64,000 nucleotides of DNA, from the NCBI GenBank assembly GCA_030684575.1, contig JAUXVD010000020.1, positions 62,001-126,000 of the forward strand, given 5' to 3'. The translations under genes were made by a program, and so were the position numbers. This DNA is from Nitrospirota bacterium (GTDB lineage: Bacteria; Nitrospirota; Nitrospiria; Nitrospirales; Nitrospiraceae). Shown here piece after piece: positions 16,047 to 23,950 of the stretch (position 1 is its first letter; each line of letters opens with the position of its first letter). The notes under the pieces were generated by a model. The model was not told where the DNA came from. It saw only the letters and a program-made list of their open reading frames with translations, and did not search any database.

Positions 16047-17621
16047 ATGAACACCGTTCCCCCCTCGACTCCTCCTCCTCTCAAATCTCCCGATGTGTTG
16101 GAGCGGATTACACTCCAGATGGCGTCGAGTCTCGACCTCCAAGTCGTACTGGCCACGATCACACAGGGGTTGGTGGAGGAGCTGGATGCGGCCTTCGCCC
16201 GCATCTGGCTTTTAGGTCCAGGCGATCTTTGCGCCGACTGTCACAAGGCTGCCGACTGTACGAATCGAAGTCGCTGCCTGCATCTTGAAGCGAGCGCCGG
16301 ACTCTATACCAATCTCAACGGTGAATACCGTCGCATTCCACTGGGGGCGTTGAAGATCGGAAAGATCGCCCAAGGCACCGGATCGATCTATACGAACGAC
16401 GTCCTCGGCGACGACCGACTCCCAAACAAACAGTGGATGCAAGACAACGGGCTCCACTCATTTGCTGGCCACCCGCTGAAGTTCCGACGGGAACTGCTCG
16501 GCGTCATCGCGATGTTCGGACGCCGGCCGCTGAGCGAAGAGGAGTTCGAACGATTGGCCGTCTATGCCAATGAGGCCGCAATTGCGATCAAAAACGCGCA
16601 GCTGTTTACGGAAGTTCAACAGCTCACAGATCGGCTGCAAGCCGAGAATCTCTACCTTCGCGAAGAAATCAAACTCGAGCATAACTTCGAAGAGATCATC
16701 GGCGAGAGCCAGAACATCAAGGCCGTGCTGCGATCGATCGAACAGGTCGCACCGACCGACTCAACCGTCCTCATCCGTGGAGATACCGGGACGGGCAAGG
16801 AACTGATCGCCAGGGCGATTCACCACATGAGCCCGCGCAGGGCACGCTCCCTTGTGAAGGTGAACTGCGGCGCGATCCCCGCGAACCTCCTCGAGAGCGA
16901 ACTCTTCGGACATGAAAAAGGATCGTTTACCGGGGCATTACAGCGCCGCATTGGCAGATTTGAGTTGGCGGATGGTGGGACAATCTTCCTGGATGAAGTG
17001 GGAGAGCTCCCGCTCGATGCCCAGGTAAAACTTCTGCGCGTGTTGCAGGAACGGGAATTCGAACGAGTCGGCAGCGGTCATTCAACGAAAGTCGATGTGC
17101 GGGTGATCGCCGCGACTAATCGCGACCTGCATACAGCGGTGAAGGCCGGTTCTTTCCGGGCCGATCTCCTCTACCGGCTGAATGTGTTTCCGATCGAGGT
17201 GCCACCCCTGTCTGCCCGTGCAGCCGATATTCCATCCTTGGCCAGCCACTTCATCGCCAAGTTTTCAGCCAAACTTAACAAGCGATTCGACGGTGTGTCT
17301 CATGCGACCATGGACCGTTTGATGACCTATTCATGGCCCGGGAACATTCGAGAGCTGGAAAATGTCATCGAACGGGCAACGATTCTCGCAAACGGGCCGA
17401 TACTGCAAATCGATGACGCATTTCTCCATGCAGCCCCTGCCCCATCACATCACAAGGGAACCATGGAAGAGGTCGAACGAGCGTATGTCCTCCATGTCCT
17501 ACAGGAGGTGAACTGGGTCATTGAAGGAAAACAGGGCGCCGCCACTCGGCTGGGTCTCCATCCCAACACGCTACGTTCACGCATGCAAAAACTCGGAATC
17601 AAGAAGCCTCGTCTCGATTGA
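16047..17621 (+). CDS. Sigma-54-dependent transcriptional activator with GAF domain
   Basis: A 524-residue bacterial enhancer-binding protein. Residues 20-190 form a GAF sensory domain containing a cysteine cluster C62-x2-C65-x5-C71-x5-C77. The AAA+ domain has Walker A GDTGTGKE (245-252), the sigma-54 contact loop in ESELFGHEKGSFTGA (283-297, GSFTGA instead of GAFTGA), and Walker B IFLDE (313-317). A Fis-type helix-turn-helix ends the protein (ATRLGLHPNTLRSRMQKLGI). No receiver domain is present, so activation probably comes from a ligand, redox or metal signal at the GAF domain. A sigma-54 promoter lies about 160 bases downstream, before the YHS gene, a likely target. Confidence 0.92.
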   Translation: MNTVPPSTPPPLKSPDVLERITLQMASSLDLQVVLATITQGLVEELDAAFARIWLLGPGDLCADCHKAADCTNRSRCLHLEASAGLYTNLNGEYRRIPLGALKIGKIAQGTGSIYTNDVLGDDRLPNKQWMQDNGLHSFAGHPLKFRRELLGVIAMFGRRPLSEEEFERLAVYANEAAIAIKNAQLFTEVQQLTDRLQAENLYLREEIKLEHNFEEIIGESQNIKAVLRSIEQVAPTDSTVLIRGDTGTGKELIARAIHHMSPRRARSLVKVNCGAIPANLLESELFGHEKGSFTGALQRRIGRFELADGGTIFLDEVGELPLDAQVKLLRVLQEREFERVGSGHSTKVDVRVIAATNRDLHTAVKAGSFRADLLYRLNVFPIEVPPLSARAADIPSLASHFIAKFSAKLNKRFDGVSHATMDRLMTYSWPGNIRELENVIERATILANGPILQIDDAFLHAAPAPSHHKGTMEEVERAYVLHVLQEVNWVIEGKQGAATRLGLHPNTLRSRMQKLGIKKPRLD

Positions 17622-17691
17622 CAGCATCGATCCCTGTCCTCTCCCCACACGAGATATCGTAGTTCCTCGAAATACCGTGGACCGATCTTCG

Positions 17692-17699
17692 GAACGTTC
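17692..17699. promoter_or_regulatory. Short palindrome, possible activator site
   Basis: GAACGTTC is an 8-bp perfect palindrome about 80 bases upstream of the sigma-54 promoter, a suitable distance for an enhancer-binding protein. It is short and unproven. Confidence 0.25.
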
Positions 17700-17779
17700 T
17701 GATTCTCCTCATCGGCGAAAAGTCCGACAAGTCACCATAGATCAATGAGTTGTCTTCACTCCACGGGCGCAGTGTCGTG

Positions 17780-17794
17780 TGGCATCGGCCTTGC
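17780..17794 (+). promoter_or_regulatory. Sigma-54 (-24/-12) promoter
   Basis: TGGCATCGGCCTTGC matches the consensus TGGCAC-N5-TTGC with the required spacing: GG of the -24 element at 17781-17782 and GC of the -12 element at 17793-17794. The expected start point is near 17806, about 57 bases before the YHS gene. The gene immediately upstream encodes a sigma-54 activator. Confidence 0.75.
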
Positions 17795-17862
17795 GGTAGT
17801 GCAGGAGCGCGATGGCCATCGCAGTGAAGACATTCAAGAGTTCAATAACAGGAAGGACCTCC

Positions 17863-18318
17863 ATGGCACTGAAACAGACCATTCAACTCGCCATGCTGAT
17901 TCTCGTGGGATCAGTGGCTACAGCCCTTGCCAACGATGTGGCGATCAGCACCCCGGGTCTCAGCGGCTATGACCCAGTCGCCTACTTTACCGACGGGAAG
18001 GCGGTGCGAGGGAGCGGCTTTCACGTGACGGTACAGGATGGCGTAACCTATGCCTTCGCCACCGACGAACATAAAACACTCTTCATAAAGAGCCCGGAAA
18101 AGTATCTGCCGGTCTACGGGGGGTATTGCGCCTACGGTGTGGCCCTAGGCAAGAAATTTGTGGCTGATCCTGAGATGTGGAGGATCGTAGGAGGCAAGCT
18201 CTACCTGAATCTGGATAAAGGCATTCAACAAAAGTGGGAGAAGGACATTCCTGGCTACCTCGTGAAAGCGGAGAAGAACTGGCTCGGGATCAAAGACAAG
18301 AACGCGTCGGATCTCTAA
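17863..18318 (+). CDS. Exported YHS-domain protein
   Basis: The 151-residue protein has a signal peptide (MALKQTIQLAMLILVGSVATALA) followed by a YHS domain. GYDPVAYFTDGKAVRGS occupies 36-52, and GGYCAYGVALGKKFVADPE occupies 86-104 and includes Cys89. YHS domains are small modules found in metal-handling and reductase proteins, but this exported type has no firm biochemical role. The ATG at 17863 is chosen because GGAAGG lies upstream and the signal peptide starts there. It is the first gene after the sigma-54 promoter. Confidence 0.85.
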   Translation: MALKQTIQLAMLILVGSVATALANDVAISTPGLSGYDPVAYFTDGKAVRGSGFHVTVQDGVTYAFATDEHKTLFIKSPEKYLPVYGGYCAYGVALGKKFVADPEMWRIVGGKLYLNLDKGIQQKWEKDIPGYLVKAEKNWLGIKDKNASDL

Positions 18319-18384
18319 AACCATGGGAGTAGGCGTCATAGCTGTCCATAATTTAGTACAGATCATTCCATGCAAGGAGAACTC

Positions 18385-18759
18385 ATGAAAACTGCCATCA
18401 TCATTCTGTCCGATCCGAAAAGTGGTTCTGAGGAAGCGCTTGGACGAGTCTTTAACGCGCTGGCCCTCGCGTCCGAATGTAAACAGAAGGGCGACGAAGT
18501 CGCCGTGGTATTCAATGGTGCCGGCACGCGCTGGCCGGCTGAGTTGAGCAAACTCTCGCATCCGGCCAATGGCCTCTACAACGTAGTCCGCGATGTCGTA
18601 CAGGGCGCCTCATGCGGATGTGCGGAGGTCTTTGGGGCGACGGAAAGTGTCAAGGCTTGCGGAGTCCCGATTGTGAAGGACCATGCATTGGCCGGGACAG
18701 CAGGCCTCTTAAGTTTGCGGCGCTACCTGGCGGACGGCTGGCAGACGGTCGTGTTTTGA
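18385..18759 (+). CDS. DsrE-like small protein
   Basis: A 124-residue cytoplasmic protein with the alpha/beta pattern of the DsrE/DsrF family: KTAIIILSDPKSGSEEALGRVFNAL, then a second strand EVAVVFNGAGTRW. Cysteines at 77, 79 and 92 sit in GASCGCAEVFG and VKACGVP, near where DsrE-type sulfur carriers hold their active Cys. Sulfur relay is possible but not shown. The ATG at 18385 has AAGGAG just upstream at 18374-18379. It follows the YHS gene by 66 bases. Confidence 0.75.
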   Translation: MKTAIIILSDPKSGSEEALGRVFNALALASECKQKGDEVAVVFNGAGTRWPAELSKLSHPANGLYNVVRDVVQGASCGCAEVFGATESVKACGVPIVKDHALAGTAGLLSLRRYLADGWQTVVF

Positions 18760-18768
18760 GTCAAGCCC

Positions 18769-18796
18769 CAGGAGACGGCTGTGAGGCCGTCTCCTG
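18769..18796. terminator. Intra-operon hairpin
   Basis: A 10-bp perfect stem (CAGGAGACGG / CCGTCTCCTG) with an 8-base loop lies between the DsrE-like and PNPOx-like genes. No T tract follows, so it may be a partial terminator or an mRNA-processing or stability element that sets different expression levels within the operon. Confidence 0.5.
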
Positions 18797-18831
18797 GATA
18801 CGGTGTAACTGAAGACAACCAGGGAGAGACC

Positions 18832-19431
18832 ATGGCAACGAAGTATCTCGATCTGATGTTCACGGATGCGGTGCGCCGTGCGCAGGCCCAATATTACGGG
18901 CAGGTAAGCAAGATTGCTGGCGCCCCCGACCGAGACCCGCTGGGCCAGGCAGAGGCGGAATTCATTGCCGCTCGGGACAGTTTCTACATGGGATCGATCA
19001 GTGAGAGCGGCTGGCCCTACGTTCAGCATCGAGGCGGACCTGCAGGATTTTTACGATTGTTCAACGAGACAACCCTGGTCTTTGCCGACTACAAAGGCAA
19101 TCGGCAACTGCTGAGCACAGGCAACCTGTCGGTGAACGATCGGGTGGCGCTGTTTCTCATGGACTACAAGAACCGGGAGCGGTTGAAAATTCTTGGCCAT
19201 GCCCGTGTCGAGGATGCCCTGGCGCATCCGGAACTGATCGAGCAGGTGACAGACCGTAACATGCGGTCAAGCGTGGAACGGCTGATCTTCATCGATGTGG
19301 TCTCGTTCGACTGGAACTGCCCGAAGTACATCACGCCACGCTACTCGACAGATGAGGTCCAGGAGGTGGCCGGTCCGTTGAGGAGGCGTATTGCCGAACT
19401 GGAGGCAGAGCTTCTTTCGAGGAAATCGTGA
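18832..19431 (+). CDS. Pyridoxamine 5'-phosphate oxidase-like flavoprotein
   Basis: The 199-residue protein has the split-barrel FMN-binding fold of the PNPOx-like superfamily. Visible blocks are FIAARDSFYMGSISESGWPYVQHRGG, FADYKGNRQLLSTGNL and RVALFLMDYKNRERLKILGHARV, which normally line the flavin site. It is unlikely to be the vitamin B6 enzyme itself; relatives are general flavin-dependent oxidoreductases. A helical C-terminus (RRRIAELEAELLSRK) may be a coiled coil. AGGGAGAG precedes the ATG. It is the third gene of the sigma-54-associated cluster. Confidence 0.8.
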   Translation: MATKYLDLMFTDAVRRAQAQYYGQVSKIAGAPDRDPLGQAEAEFIAARDSFYMGSISESGWPYVQHRGGPAGFLRLFNETTLVFADYKGNRQLLSTGNLSVNDRVALFLMDYKNRERLKILGHARVEDALAHPELIEQVTDRNMRSSVERLIFIDVVSFDWNCPKYITPRYSTDEVQEVAGPLRRRIAELEAELLSRKS

Positions 19432-19490
19432 TGGCATTCCGCCACGAGCGGAAACAGCGCGGGTAGGTTGTCCTATAACAGGAGGGACCG

Positions 19491-20735
19491 ATGACTGAGT
19501 TTTCACGCAGACGGTTTTTACAACTTTCCGCAGCAACCGGCGGTGCTTTAGTGTTCGGGAACCTGATTGGACAAGTGATGGGACTCACGGGGAGGGCGAG
19601 TCTCGCCGCCACAGGCGATCCGGTCAAGATCGGCATACTCGATCCATTGTCGAGCCCCTACAAAACATCGTCGATTCATGATGTCCATGGCGCCAATGTC
19701 GCGGTGGACCTGTTCAATAAGCAAGGTGGTGTATTGGGTCGACCAGTGGTCATTCTGGATGCGGACGATGCCTCGAATCCAGATACCGCTCTGAAGGCGG
19801 CGACGAAGTTTATCAAGGAGGATCGCGTCGACGTACTGATCGGCACCTTCAACGGGGACTGTGCGCTGGCTGTCAGTGCCCTAGCGCAGAAGGAAAATAC
19901 GCTGTTCATGGTGACTGGTGCGCACCTTCCCGAGCTGACGGGAGCAGCCTGTAACCGGCAGACCTTTGTGTTCATGCCCAACGCAAGAATGATGGCGCAG
20001 GCTGTCGCGCCATATATTGCGAAAGCCTACGGAACTCGCTGGTACATGATCACGGCTGCCACCGTCGATGGCAGGGCGGCGGCTCAGGCAATGCTGGAGA
20101 CAGGCAAGTCTCTCGCAGTTGATTTCGTCGGAGAGACCGTCACGCCGTTCGGCTCAACCGATTTTGTAGCGGCCTTCGCTGAGGCAAAAATCAAGAACCC
20201 CGCGGCGATCATTTTGAATCTCTATGGATGGGATCTCGTGCATGCGTTGAAAGCCTATACAAAACTGGAACTGGCTCAAGGGAAGATCGGCGTGGGGGGC
20301 ATGATCGCGGGCGAACAGATCGGTCGCCCGTTGGGTTATGCCAATAATGCCGGCATCTGGGGTCTGATCTGGGACCCGAAGATCGACACCGACAGCTCAC
20401 GACGATTCATCCAGGGCGTGATCGACAAATACAATCATACGCCCACATCGCGTTGTTATCTTGGCTACGCAGCGGTGACGCAGATTCTCGAGGCGATGCA
20501 ACGGGCCGGGACAACGGAGACCGCCGCCCTCATCAAGGCGTTGGAAGGGCATGCGTTCGATGGATTAAAGGTAGGCCCGTCCTCCTTCCGTGTTTGGGAT
20601 CACCAACATGTGCAGGATGTCCTCGTCGGGGAGGCGTACGGGAAGGAGCTGGGACTGGGCCACTACAAGATTCTGGCTACGGTTGCCGGGGATCGTATTG
20701 CGGGGACGATCGAGCAGAATGCCTGTCCGTTGTAG
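19491..20735 (+). CDS. Tat-exported substrate-binding protein (branched-chain amino acid/amide type)
   Basis: The 414-residue protein begins with a twin-arginine signal SRRRFLQLSAATGGALV. A type I periplasmic binding fold (Peripla_BP_6; LivJ, AmiC and UrtA relatives) follows: VKIGILDPLSSPYKTSSIHDVHG, VVILDADDASNPDTALKAA, and VDVLIGTFNGDCALAVS. Tat export suggests folding in the cytoplasm, perhaps with a cofactor or metal. No ABC permease or ATPase genes are next to it. A GGAGG site precedes the ATG. It is the last gene of the cluster, directly before a strong terminator. Confidence 0.88.
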   Translation: MTEFSRRRFLQLSAATGGALVFGNLIGQVMGLTGRASLAATGDPVKIGILDPLSSPYKTSSIHDVHGANVAVDLFNKQGGVLGRPVVILDADDASNPDTALKAATKFIKEDRVDVLIGTFNGDCALAVSALAQKENTLFMVTGAHLPELTGAACNRQTFVFMPNARMMAQAVAPYIAKAYGTRWYMITAATVDGRAAAQAMLETGKSLAVDFVGETVTPFGSTDFVAAFAEAKIKNPAAIILNLYGWDLVHALKAYTKLELAQGKIGVGGMIAGEQIGRPLGYANNAGIWGLIWDPKIDTDSSRRFIQGVIDKYNHTPTSRCYLGYAAVTQILEAMQRAGTTETAALIKALEGHAFDGLKVGPSSFRVWDHQHVQDVLVGEAYGKELGLGHYKILATVAGDRIAGTIEQNACPL

Positions 20736-20752
20736 CGAACAGCCACAACGGC

Positions 20753-20787
20753 AACGGGGGCCTCTCCATGCTGGAGAGGCCCCCGTT
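20753..20787. terminator. Strong intrinsic terminator
   Basis: A 15-bp perfect stem (AACGGGGGCCTCTCC / GGAGAGGCCCCCGTT) with a 5-base loop, followed on the plus strand by GTTTGTCTT. It lies between the convergent binding-protein and OmpA-like genes and could serve both. Confidence 0.9.
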
Positions 20788-20808
20788 GTTTGTCTTCTAC
20801 GCGACGCG

Positions 20809-21939
20809 CTACTTCGTGACGCGCACTTCGACACGGCGGTTCTTCGCCCGGCCGGCATCGGTCGTATTCGGTGCCTCGGGTTTGGTATCCGCATAGCCAT
20901 GAGTGGTGACGGCGCTCAAGCCACCTTCTCCCAGAGCCTTGGCTGCATTGGCAGCGCGAGCTTCTGACAGCTCCATATTCGTCGGGAACTTTTTCTTCAA
21001 CGCGCTGCGGATCGGGCGGTTGTCCGTGTGGCCATCAACCGCAACCTTGTACTCGGGATAATCTTTCAAGATCGCGCCCACCTGCTTGAGCGCGTTGGCA
21101 CCGGCAGCCTGGAGTTGATCTTCGCCTGACCCGAAGAGATAGCCTGAGGCCAGGCTGATCAGCAGTCGCTCATTGTTCAAATCGACCGTGATATTCCCCT
21201 TGTTGATTTGCGGACGGAGGGCTTTGATCAGCCCGCGCTGAGCCTCTTTTAATTTCGCCATTTCTGCAGACAAGTCACCGCGAAGGCCGGCCAGTTCCTT
21301 GTCACGATCGGCGAGTTGTTTTTCGAGGTCTGCCGTCCGCTGCTTGGCGGCGGCGAGCTCAGCAGCGAGTTTCTCCTTATCACCGGAAGCCGCGCTCATT
21401 GCGGCCAGTTGGCTTTCGAGTTCGGCAATCCGCTGCTTGGAGGCGGCGAGGTCGGCGGCAAGTTTATCTTTGGCCCCGGCAGCTCCCGCCATAGCGGCGA
21501 GTTGGGCTTCAAGATCAGCGGTACGTTGTTTCGCCGAGGCCAATTGGCGCTCGAGATCTCCCACCCGCTGTTGCGACTGGCTGAGGTCGCCCTGGGCAGA
21601 GGAGAGTTGGCTCGCAAGTTTCGCGGAATCGCCCGCGCCTGAACGGAGTGATGCCAGCTCTCGATCGCGCTCGGCGAGTTGCCGTTCCAGATCGCTGACG
21701 CGACTGCTCAATACACCATTCTGTTTTTGTGCCGCCTCGAGTTCATCCGCCAGCCGCTGCCGCTCTTTGTCCAAGGCAGCGAGGCGTGCACTCATATCAT
21801 CGGACGGCTTGACCACGCTCACTTGGTTGCGATGTCGGTATTCGTAGCCGCCATCGCAGCAAATAACATCTTGCTTGCTGCAGCCGGCGGCCGTGATGAG
21901 GGCCATCGTGGCGAGAATGGGTAGCGTAAGATACTTCAT
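20809..21939 (-). CDS. OmpA-family lipoprotein with long coiled coil
   Basis: The 376-residue protein has a lipoprotein signal with the lipobox-like ITAAGC. A coiled coil of about 190 residues follows, made of repeated blocks (KQRTADLEAQLAAM, KQRIAELESQLAAM, KQRTADLEKQLADR). The C-terminal OmpA peptidoglycan-binding domain has VAVDGHTDNRPIR, LSEARAANAAKAL and NRRVEVRV. It probably anchors the outer membrane to peptidoglycan through a long spacer. The ATG at 21939 has GAGGAG upstream. It follows mscL by 33 bases on the same strand. Confidence 0.9.
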   Translation of the reverse strand: MKYLTLPILATMALITAAGCSKQDVICCDGGYEYRHRNQVSVVKPSDDMSARLAALDKERQRLADELEAAQKQNGVLSSRVSDLERQLAERDRELASLRSGAGDSAKLASQLSSAQGDLSQSQQRVGDLERQLASAKQRTADLEAQLAAMAGAAGAKDKLAADLAASKQRIAELESQLAAMSAASGDKEKLAAELAAAKQRTADLEKQLADRDKELAGLRGDLSAEMAKLKEAQRGLIKALRPQINKGNITVDLNNERLLISLASGYLFGSGEDQLQAAGANALKQVGAILKDYPEYKVAVDGHTDNRPIRSALKKKFPTNMELSEARAANAAKALGEGGLSAVTTHGYADTKPEAPNTTDAGRAKNRRVEVRVTK

Positions 21940-21972
21940 AGTACGGGTCTCCTCATGGTTACAGTTCATTGC

Positions 21973-22401
21973 CTACACAATGGATGTGCAATGTGCACAC
22001 TTCGTCGCCTTGATGGGAATCGCGGACAAACAATGTACGCAATCTTTGGTCGTGGGAGGTCCGGCAGGCGGAGTCTTCTTCAACCGGTTCACTTGCTTCA
22101 CCAGCATGAATATTACGAACGCGATAATGATAAAGTCAAATGTCGCCTGCAGGAAGACTCCGTAGTTGATGGTAGGGGCTCCCGCTGCTTTGGCCGCTGT
22201 CAGTGAGGGTTGAGGGGTGCCTGACAGATTGACGAAGAGACTGGCGAAATCAACTTTGCCCATCAGCAATCCAAGGGGAGGCATGAGCACGTCGCTGACA
22301 AGCGATGTGACGATTTTCCCAAAGGCCCCTCCAATGATCACACCGATCGCCATATCGAGCACGTTGCCCTTCATGGCGAACTCTTTAAATTCTTTCAGCA
22401 T
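21973..22401 (-). CDS. mscL: Large-conductance mechanosensitive channel with zinc-ribbon tail
   Basis: The 142-residue inner-membrane channel opens on hypo-osmotic shock. TM1 holds the pore sequence [26 protein letters not shown] (residues 16-41, written here in full as the family hallmark region) and TM2 is [16 protein letters not shown] (89-104). The C-terminal tail contains C121-x2-C124-x10-C135-x2-C138, a small zinc-ribbon-like knuckle in place of the usual plain helix. It precedes the OmpA-like gene and may share its transcript. Confidence 0.95.
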   Translation of the reverse strand: MLKEFKEFAMKGNVLDMAIGVIIGGAFGKIVTSLVSDVLMPPLGLLMGKVDFASLFVNLSGTPQPSLTAAKAAGAPTINYGVFLQATFDFIIIAFVIFMLVKQVNRLKKTPPAGPPTTKDCVHCLSAIPIKATKCAHCTSIV

Positions 22402-22451
22402 AGTTCCTCCTTAAAGGATATTAGGGTGTACGGCATTTGCGGCTATCGAGC

Positions 22452-23558
22452 CTACCGTTTCCTGGTCGTATCGAAGTTGTATCCTATGGTCATGAGATAC
22501 ATGTTGTCCGTATCCCCGGTGCCACTTGCCGGACTGCTGTTATAACGCGTCGTCACTTGGAAGCCGCTCACGAAACCCTCGAATAGTTTGAACCGCACAC
22601 CATTGTCCATCGTGAGGTAGTAATTCTTGGTGTTTTGCAACGAAGGGTAGAATTCGCTGAAATGGTAGAGCGTGACTCGCTCGTCGAACAGCGGCCAATT
22701 AAGTTTTATCGACCCTCGGCCACGGGTCGAAGAGGCGTCGTTGCTCACTCGGAAATCTTCGTTGAAGTATGCGAGACCGGCTTCCGCGTAGAGCGTCATG
22801 TCCTTCAGGATGCCGTTGAAGTCGCCTCGGTCGACAAATTGGTAACCGGGGCCGCTTGCAAGGGCGGTTCGCATTTTCAGATCCTGGAATGTATCGCTTT
22901 CAAAATAAGCCGAGGCGAACCAGAAAAATCGTTTCGTGATGAAGAAGTCCAGCTTAATCGTCCCACGTGCGTTTCGAGCGATGAGGGTGTTCGCGTTATC
23001 GCCGTAGACATAGCGACCGTTAATCGACAAACGGAGCTGTTCGCTCCGGGCCACGAAGTCGCCGAGCAAACTGGCATTTTTCAGATGACTGTTCCCGGTA
23101 GTTTGGGAATAGCCGCCGGTGAGGCTGCCCGTATAGATCACTGGCGGTTGAACCAGTGGATTCAACGCGATGATTGAATCGATAGGGACCTCCATCGTTC
23201 CTTTCATCGGTTCCGCTTTCACATTCATCGTTCCATTGGGGCCCTCAGTGGCCGTGCCGATCAAGACCGTCCCCTCCTTGAGATGAAAGGGGATAGGGTG
23301 GTTAATGGCCAGCTTTGACACGGTGGCCCATTTGATCTTGACGAGATTGTCCGCGGCAGCAGCAGTCTTGATTAATAAGACTCCGCCGGACATCTCGACC
23401 ACTTCGCCATAGAGCACACTGCCGTCCTTCAACGTGACCACGTCCAAGACTGCAGGGGCAACTGAGATATCCCCAGTCGCGGAGGTATCAGCGGCTGCGA
23501 CAAGTCCCGGTATTGTCAGACAAGTGAGCAGCACGAAGAGTACAAATCCACTTTTCAT
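22452..23558 (-). CDS. DUF481-type outer-membrane beta-barrel protein
   Basis: The 368-residue protein has a signal peptide (MKSGFVLFVLLTCLTIPGLVAA). An N-terminal all-beta domain of about 110 residues follows (VVTLKDGSVLYGEVVEMSGGVLLIKTA), resembling small SH3-like modules. A C-terminal barrel of alternating strands follows: GSLTGGYSQTTGNSHLKN, FFWFASAYFESDTFQDL, ending MYLMTIGYNF. This fits the DUF481 salt-induced outer-membrane family. The ATG at 23558 is preceded by GGGAGG. Role unknown. Confidence 0.82.
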   Translation of the reverse strand: MKSGFVLFVLLTCLTIPGLVAAADTSATGDISVAPAVLDVVTLKDGSVLYGEVVEMSGGVLLIKTAAAADNLVKIKWATVSKLAINHPIPFHLKEGTVLIGTATEGPNGTMNVKAEPMKGTMEVPIDSIIALNPLVQPPVIYTGSLTGGYSQTTGNSHLKNASLLGDFVARSEQLRLSINGRYVYGDNANTLIARNARGTIKLDFFITKRFFWFASAYFESDTFQDLKMRTALASGPGYQFVDRGDFNGILKDMTLYAEAGLAYFNEDFRVSNDASSTRGRGSIKLNWPLFDERVTLYHFSEFYPSLQNTKNYYLTMDNGVRFKLFEGFVSGFQVTTRYNSSPASGTGDTDNMYLMTIGYNFDTTRKR

Positions 23559-23585
23559 CAGCAGAACCTCCCTAGAGAATAATTG

Positions 23586-23614
23586 ATTGTATGGGTCGTC
23601 CAAATGCTACGCAA
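23586..23614 (-). promoter_or_regulatory. Possible promoter of the DUF481 gene
   Basis: On the minus strand, TTGCGT (23614-23609) and TACAAT (23591-23586) are 17 bases apart, about 28 bases upstream of the start codon. This is a sequence match only. Confidence 0.45.
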
Positions 23615-23950
23615 CTAAGATAAATGCAAATTAGGATAATTGGTTTACGTAAAGAGGCCGAAGGTGTCGACCTTTGCTGCATGTAATCGGCTCGTGTAAA
23701 GCAAAGTCGATGCCGTGGATATGGCTTCGCTTCTTTCGTTGATGATCCTTCCATGATGAGGGTGGGGGCACTGTTGAAATCTAGGTTCGGCGCTCTATTT
23801 CTGTGGTTGATTTGTCCTGGCGGGGGCTATTCCACCACAGACAGGCGGCGAAAAGATCTGAACGAATGTGCGTGCGAAGGCATGGGGCTCCTGAACAGAT
23901 GATGGCTGCGAGTAGGAGCTGCGCAGACGCCTTCTTTCGCGCAGCTGGTA
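23615..23950. other. Intergenic region without recognised gene
   Basis: About 335 bases between the AsmA-family and DUF481 genes. The longest open frames are short and lack ribosome sites. I see no hairpin or repeat of note. Confidence 0.5.
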
